The position numbers and the translations under genes were made by a program. From Pavlovales sp. CCMP2436 (Eukaryota; Haptophyta; Pavlovophyceae; Pavlovales): DNA of 10,359 bases. The DNA is taken from contig MU631321.1 of the NCBI GenBank assembly GCA_026770615.1, forward strand, positions 318,041-328,399. The letters are read 5' to 3'. Positions 6,821 to 10,359 of this stretch are shown here, piece by piece. Every line of letters begins with the position of its first letter. Within the stretch, counting starts at the first letter, position 1. Under the pieces are notes generated by a model. That model was not told the DNA's origin. It made no database searches and saw only the letters and a program-made list of their open reading frames with translations.

Positions 6821-8131
6821 ACGAGCAGCTCAGTCGAGATGCCCATGGCTGCCAGCTCCTGCAGGAGCAGTTTTGATGCGTATGGAATCGCAATGTCCAC
6901 TACTTCGAGTGCATCACACTTTTTGTCACAGCAGCGGTTCGAGCCTTTGAGCTTGTCCATGTAACCCACGCGCTTGCACGTTTTACAAACCTGCACTGTG
7001 CTCGGATCGGACTGAAAATGCAGGAGTGAGCAGACGATTGCCGAGGCACCGTGCGAGAGCAGCGCATCTCGCTCCATCTGCGCACACACACGCACACGCA
7101 CACACACACACGCACGCAGCAGCACATGTAAAAACGCACGCAAGCCACAAAATACATAACCGGGCATGCACGCACCTCCCCGCACCGGAGCCCCCCCATG
7201 CGCGCACGACCCTCTACAGGCTGACGAACGAGCGACGTGACGGGACCCCTGGCGGGCCTCGCGTGTATTTTTTCGGATACGATGTGCTTGAGCACTTGGT
7301 AGGTGACGACGCCCATGTAAATCGGAACATCGATTCGCCTGCCCGTGCGCGGGTCGTGCATGCGATCGTTTCCGAGCGGGTGGAAGCCCAGTCGCTGCAG
7401 GTCGGTCGAGTAGAGCTGCTGGTTGATGCTCTCGAATGCAGTCGCCGGCACCGAGTAGCCGCAGAGCGCGCCCGCCTTGCTCGCGAGCATCTCGAGCAGG
7501 TGACCCATGGTCATGCGAAAGGGGATGCTACAATAAAGTGAGCGTTTGCAGCATTAAAAAAAAAGAGGGGCGGCGGCGCGGGCGTTGCGCAAACAGGGGC
7601 GCACCCGTGTGGATTGAAAATGGCGTCGAGTACGATGCCCGATGTGCTGTAGGGCATGTCATCCTGGCGGAAAATCATCCCAACGGTGCCTTTCTGCGCG
7701 TGCCTCGATGCAAACTTGTTGCCGATATCTGGAATGACCACGGTGCGAATGCGAACTTTCACGACTTCGCATCCGCTCTCGGTGGTTGTGCACATCACGC
7801 TGTCGACGACGCCCCCCTCACCGGCCTTTAGCTTTACCGACACGTCCCTGCGCGAGAGCGCCCCTTCGCCGCCTCCACCAGTGGAGATATTGGGAGCCGT
7901 CTTGCCTATCACGATATCGCCGTCGTACACGCGCACGCCAGGGGCGACGATACCGTCAGCCTCCAATTTTGAGTAGTTTGCCTGCTGGATGCCCGCGCAG
8001 GTCGCTCGATTAGGCACCTCGAAAATCTCGCGACCGTGCAGCTGGTGGCGCGCCGCCTCGCTCGAGTACACCTTGAGCGTGTAGCTCCGGAAGAGGCCGC
8101 GTCTACTGGGTGCATTGGTGGGGGAGGTGAC
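6817..8131 (-). CDS. RNA polymerase second-largest subunit, C-terminal fragment (RPB2/RPA2/RPC2 family)
   Basis: Minus-strand exons 8131-7605, 7527-7176 and 7077-6817 join to 379 residues. The introns are 7604-7528 (phase 2, rebuilding NPH-G-IPFR) and 7175-7078 (phase 0, joining GGLRCGE to MERDALL). Family hallmarks in order: RGLFRSY (11-17), EVPNR..ADGIVAPGVRV and IGKT, IPDIGNKFASRHAQKGTVGM (133-152, active-site lysines kept), RQDDMPY, NPHGIPFRMTMGHLLE, DKIHAR-like EKIHAR, RQPVEGR, GGLR.GEMERD. A zinc site follows (C324, C327, then C342/C343 and C347), with a final IPYASKLLLQEL. A full subunit is about 1,150-1,250 residues, so the first two thirds are missing; upstream lies an oppositely oriented gene. 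Features are mixed between Pol I, II and III types, so the paralogue is uncertain. The frame is undamaged, so loss may be recent, or the exon may be spliced to distant sequence. The 5' limit (acceptor TATGTGAG, ending 8132) is inferred; CCCAG ending 8106 is an alternative. Confidence 0.88.
7081..7117. repeat. (CA)n microsatellite within a polymerase-gene intron
   Basis: Alternating CA with CG interruptions, 37 bp, lying directly against the acceptor of the last polymerase intron. In the transcript it is GT/GC-rich rather than a pyrimidine tract, an unusual acceptor context. Confidence 0.9.
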
Positions 8132-8229
8132 CTCACATACACATTTATATATGCAATTAAATAAATAACAATTAGAGTTGGATCTCACATACGCATTTAT
8201 TTAATTTTGTATGTTTTGTTCAATAACAG
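8132..8229. other. AT-rich junction between two 5'-truncated genes
   Basis: This 98-bp stretch separates the head-to-head polymerase fragment (minus) and HA-domain gene (plus). CTCACATACrCATTTAT occurs twice in it (8132-8148 and 8184-8200, offset 52 bp), so the minus-strand acceptor-like sequence is duplicated. AATAACAG at its right edge looks like a plus-strand acceptor. It could be fused remnants of two introns, a bidirectional promoter for shortened genes, or filler from break repair. No donor for either gene is visible. Confidence 0.6.
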
Positions 8230-9739
8230 GAGCGGGGCGGCCTCGGCATCTGGCTGATGAACCAGCGGCAGCACCGGAAGTAGATCGGCAAGCTCAGTGC
8301 GGAGCGCATTGGTAAGCTCAGTGCCCTCCCTGGCTTCGAGTGGGACGTGAGGGAGTCCGCGTGGCGCAGGATGTTCGAGCAGCTGAAGGGGTACAAGCAG
8401 CTGAAGGGAGACTGCATCGTACCCGAGGGCTGGCCAGACAACCCGCAGCTCGCCAAGTGGGTGCAGCGCCAGCGGCAGGAGGCCAAGAACTTAAACGAGG
8501 GCAAGAAGGCCAAGATCGACCATGAGCGCATTTCCGAGCTCGAGGACATTGGCTTCCATTGGGGTGGCTTCGCCGGCATCGCGTGGGACGACAAATATGA
8601 AGAGCTGCGCGCCTACACAGCCGCGGGCAAGACGGTCGTCGACCTCGTCCCATCCACCGTCACGACGTCGCGCGGCCCGGAATACTCCGTTGCACTCTGG
8701 CTCAAAACCCAGCGATGTGCTGCAGCCGCATTCTACGAGCGCGACCAGAAAGTGCTCGCTGGCGGCGGGACGCAGCTCGACAAGTATGACAAAATCTACA
8801 TCAACCGCGAGCGCATCGAGAAACTCAACACTTTGTGCGGCGGCTCGGGCTGGCAACGGCTAAACACGCCGGACGCGCTGTTCGAAAAACAGCTCACGGC
8901 CGCGAACGACTACCTTGTCCAGCATGGCACGGTGGACGTCTCGCTGATAGGGCTGTCGGGAGCGGCACGCGAGAACGCGGAAGGCGTGCGCAACTTCCTT
9001 GTGAGGATCCGCGCGAACAAGCGCAACTTCGACAAGGTCAGTGCATCGCCAGGGCTCACCAGCAGGGCTCACACGGGTATCCCCAACTCTCTCGGGCAGA
9101 TCAGGACCATCGAGGCGCGGCTATCAACGCCCAACCGCCCCTTTCAGTGGAAAACGGACGAGGCCACGTGGCAGGGCCACTACGAGGAGCTCAAAACATT
9201 CAACGAAGCGAACCCCGGCATGGGATGCTGCGTCAAAAAGGACGACGACGGCCCGCTCTACAGGGTAATACCTTGCCCTAGCCTGAGCCCTAATCCAGCC
9301 CTGGCCCTTAGACATGCGCCCCGCCCTAGCCCCAGTCGTGCCTCCAACCCCCAGCCCAGCCCCCGGTCCCCAGCCCTGGCTAGGCTACTAGCTTTCCTAG
9401 CCCAAGCCCATGCCCTCGCCACAGCGGATTATTCACAGCCCTTCCCCGTGTTCAATGTGCAATCCGCAGTTCGTGAGCTCCCAGCGCGAGATGAACACGG
9501 CTGGCAAGATGACGTGCGAGCACAGGGAGCTGCGCGTCGCCCTTGACTTCAATTTCTACCCAAAAGCCTGGGATACCCGTGCGAGGCCGGCTCTTAGCTA
9601 CACGTGCAAATGCGGCAAGCTCTGGACACACCCAACCGATGCCACAAAGGCGAAGAGTGGCTTCCGGCAGCACACCAATACGAAAGGGGGAAAAGATGCC
9701 GGCTGTGTCATCGCGGATTGGCCCGCGATGGCGGTGTAA
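8230..9739 (+). CDS. Tandem helicase-associated (HA) domain protein with Cys/His-rich C-terminus, three exons
   Basis: Exons 8230-9036, 9100-9264 and 9470-9739, joined in phase 0. From the first usable ATG (8347) the product is 374 aa. Four HA-type units of about 65-90 residues follow one another: 6-73 (WRRMFEQLKGYKQLKG..LAKWVQRQRQ..RISELEDIGFHW), 80-170, 179-247 and 254-315. Each has the pattern W/F-x-x-x-Y/L, then a W/F-x-x-x-Q/I-R helix, then an L-x-x-(G)F-x-W end. Two splices restore this pattern (RNFDK-IRTIEARL and GPLYR-FVSSQRE). Residues 329-365 are Cys/His-rich (CKCGKLW, H353, C364), possibly a zinc knuckle. A further HA half-unit is readable upstream (GLGIWLMNQRQHRK, then TAG at 8281, then IGKLSAERI) in the same frame. 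The gene therefore once extended further 5', and the ATG at 8347 may be secondary. HA domains usually follow an SF2 helicase core and are thought to bind nucleic acid; no core is attached here. Probable gene fragment, with an otherwise intact frame. Confidence 0.78.
9265..9469. repeat. CCCTAGCC-type degenerate repeat filling an intron
   Basis: The 205-bp intron (donor GTAATA at 9265, acceptor ATCCGCAG ending 9469) is built from CCCTAGCC, CCCTAATCC, CCAGCCC and CCCTGGCC words, related to the CAGCCC repeat of the 3721-4311 intron. Expansion of C-rich words inside introns thus occurs in two different genes of this window. The adjoining exons continue one HA unit across it. Confidence 0.8.
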
Positions 9740-10273
9740 TCGCGCAGCATCCTGTGTTCGGTAAATCACTACCTACCCTATATAAATTATATGCACTCTA
9801 TAGACCCCATATTACCCTGTGATTACCGCCAGTACCCTGCAACACCCCTCACCCCCCATGTAACGCCCGCCATTCCCATTGGGAAATTCGCTTACGTCTC
9901 GGGCTTACTACTACCTCGTGCGCGTTATGATGCGCACTACTCTGCCTGGCAACCGGGCTTGTGTTCGGGCTGGCTGTCCGGGTAAAAGTTCGCCGTGATG
10001 CCTTACGCCCGAGGCACCGGGCACGCAGTTCGTCAGCAGGCGCTCTAGGGCTAGAGCGCCGCGGTGCGCGCGAGGGACAGACTCGTCGAGGTGGTTCGCC
10101 CACGCCGCTGGCCGGTGGCTGATCGGGGTATGTGACATGCGCGCGAAGCTCATATACGCGCTCATAAAAAATTAAATAAAATTACTAGTTAAATTGTTAT
10201 AAAGTAACTAGTTAGTTATAAAATTACAGTTTTGATGATGCGCACTTTAGTCGTAATTCCGTGTGTGGATCAG
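9740..10273. other. Gene-free 3' flank with small palindromes
   Basis: No frame here has coding-like composition. Notable bases: TATATAAATTATAT after the HA gene (9779-9792), a TTCCCATTGGGAA hairpin near 9874, GTGCGC..GCGCAC near 9919-9938, and ACTAGTTA words near 10182-10215. ATGATGCGCACT occurs twice (near 9928 and 10235). I see no RNA gene. Confidence 0.5.
10039..10060. repeat. 22-bp near-perfect palindrome
   Basis: GGCGCTCTAG and CTAGAGCGCC are exact reverse complements separated by two G. Such a short-spacer palindrome could be a protein-binding site or a cruciform/hairpin, but its context is non-coding and uninformative. Confidence 0.8.

Positions 10274-10359
<86 letters not shown>
10274..10359. 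repeat. (TA)n microsatellite at window end
   Basis: TA dinucleotides run with one TTT interruption near 10297 to the last base, so the true length is unknown. Such tracts are prone to breakage and assembly collapse. Confidence 0.98.

Noticed and set aside
4312..8131. Endogenous giant-virus insertion (ankyrin, helicase and RNA polymerase genes together)
   Set aside because: These gene types are common in giant viruses, but each recognisable gene has several spliceosomal introns, no capsid or other viral hallmark is present, and the polymerase is not clearly viral by eye. It would need a phylogeny to reopen.
8347..9546. Single unspliced 399-aa reading of the HA gene
   Set aside because: It would translate two introns; the second gives a Pro/Ser/Ala-rich CCCTAGCC-derived stretch and loses the FVSSQRE..DFNF end of the last HA unit, which splicing restores.
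1..10359. CRISPR array, toxin-antitoxin pair or bacterial-type operon
   Set aside because: No regularly spaced conserved repeats with unique spacers and no ribosome-binding-site-linked gene strings; the window is eukaryotic in character.

Overview
The window looks like nuclear DNA of a unicellular eukaryote, most likely an alga or related protist. The genes are GC-rich with strongly G/C-biased third codon positions. They are split by short GT-AG introns (63-98 bp, plus two longer repeat-filled ones), and the space between them is full of microsatellites and inverted-repeat elements. Tandem 'helicase-associated' (HA) domains are expanded in several algal genomes, which fits, but the lineage cannot be fixed from this sequence. 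No bacterial operon, CRISPR array, tRNA or identifiable rRNA was seen.

Layout. (1) 1-600: ambiguous edge sequence with a 16-bp perfect hairpin and a pair of nested stem-loops. (2) 535-1609: a ~1.07-kb segment bounded by 53-bp inverted repeats, holding one coding-like 78-aa ORF (606-842). (3) 1489-3082: a repeat-rich, gene-free stretch. It contains a 167-bp MITE with 23-bp perfect TIRs and TA target-site duplications, a ~496-bp inverted-repeat element flanked by ATAA, and two copies of an ~85-bp repeat, one of which carries a 71-bp insertion. (4) 3180-3380: GCC-triplet and C-rich low-complexity DNA. (5) 3634-6181: a three-exon gene joining the second lobe of an SF2 helicase (no motifs I-III or VI) to a 463-aa ankyrin-like protein. 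(6) 6326-6820: two small AT-richer ORFs. (7) 8131-6817, minus strand: the C-terminal ~380 residues of an RNA polymerase second-largest subunit in three exons, lacking everything upstream. (8) 8132-8229: a 98-bp AT-rich junction. (9) 8230-9739: a plus-strand gene of tandem HA domains with a Cys/His-rich C-terminus, also without a 5' end and with an in-frame TAG near its beginning. (10) 9740-10359: non-coding sequence ending in a long (TA)n tract.

The main theme is gene breakage. Three large recognisable genes each appear to lack their 5' part, and two of them meet head-to-head at an AT-rich junction. The helicase lobe (5) and the HA array (9) belong to domain types that normally occur together in one protein, so they may be dispersed pieces of one such gene or of two family members. 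I found no convincing evidence for a new defence or catalytic system. The most notable items are the helicase-ankyrin fusion, the RPB2/HA junction, and the well-preserved insertion footprints of the mobile elements.
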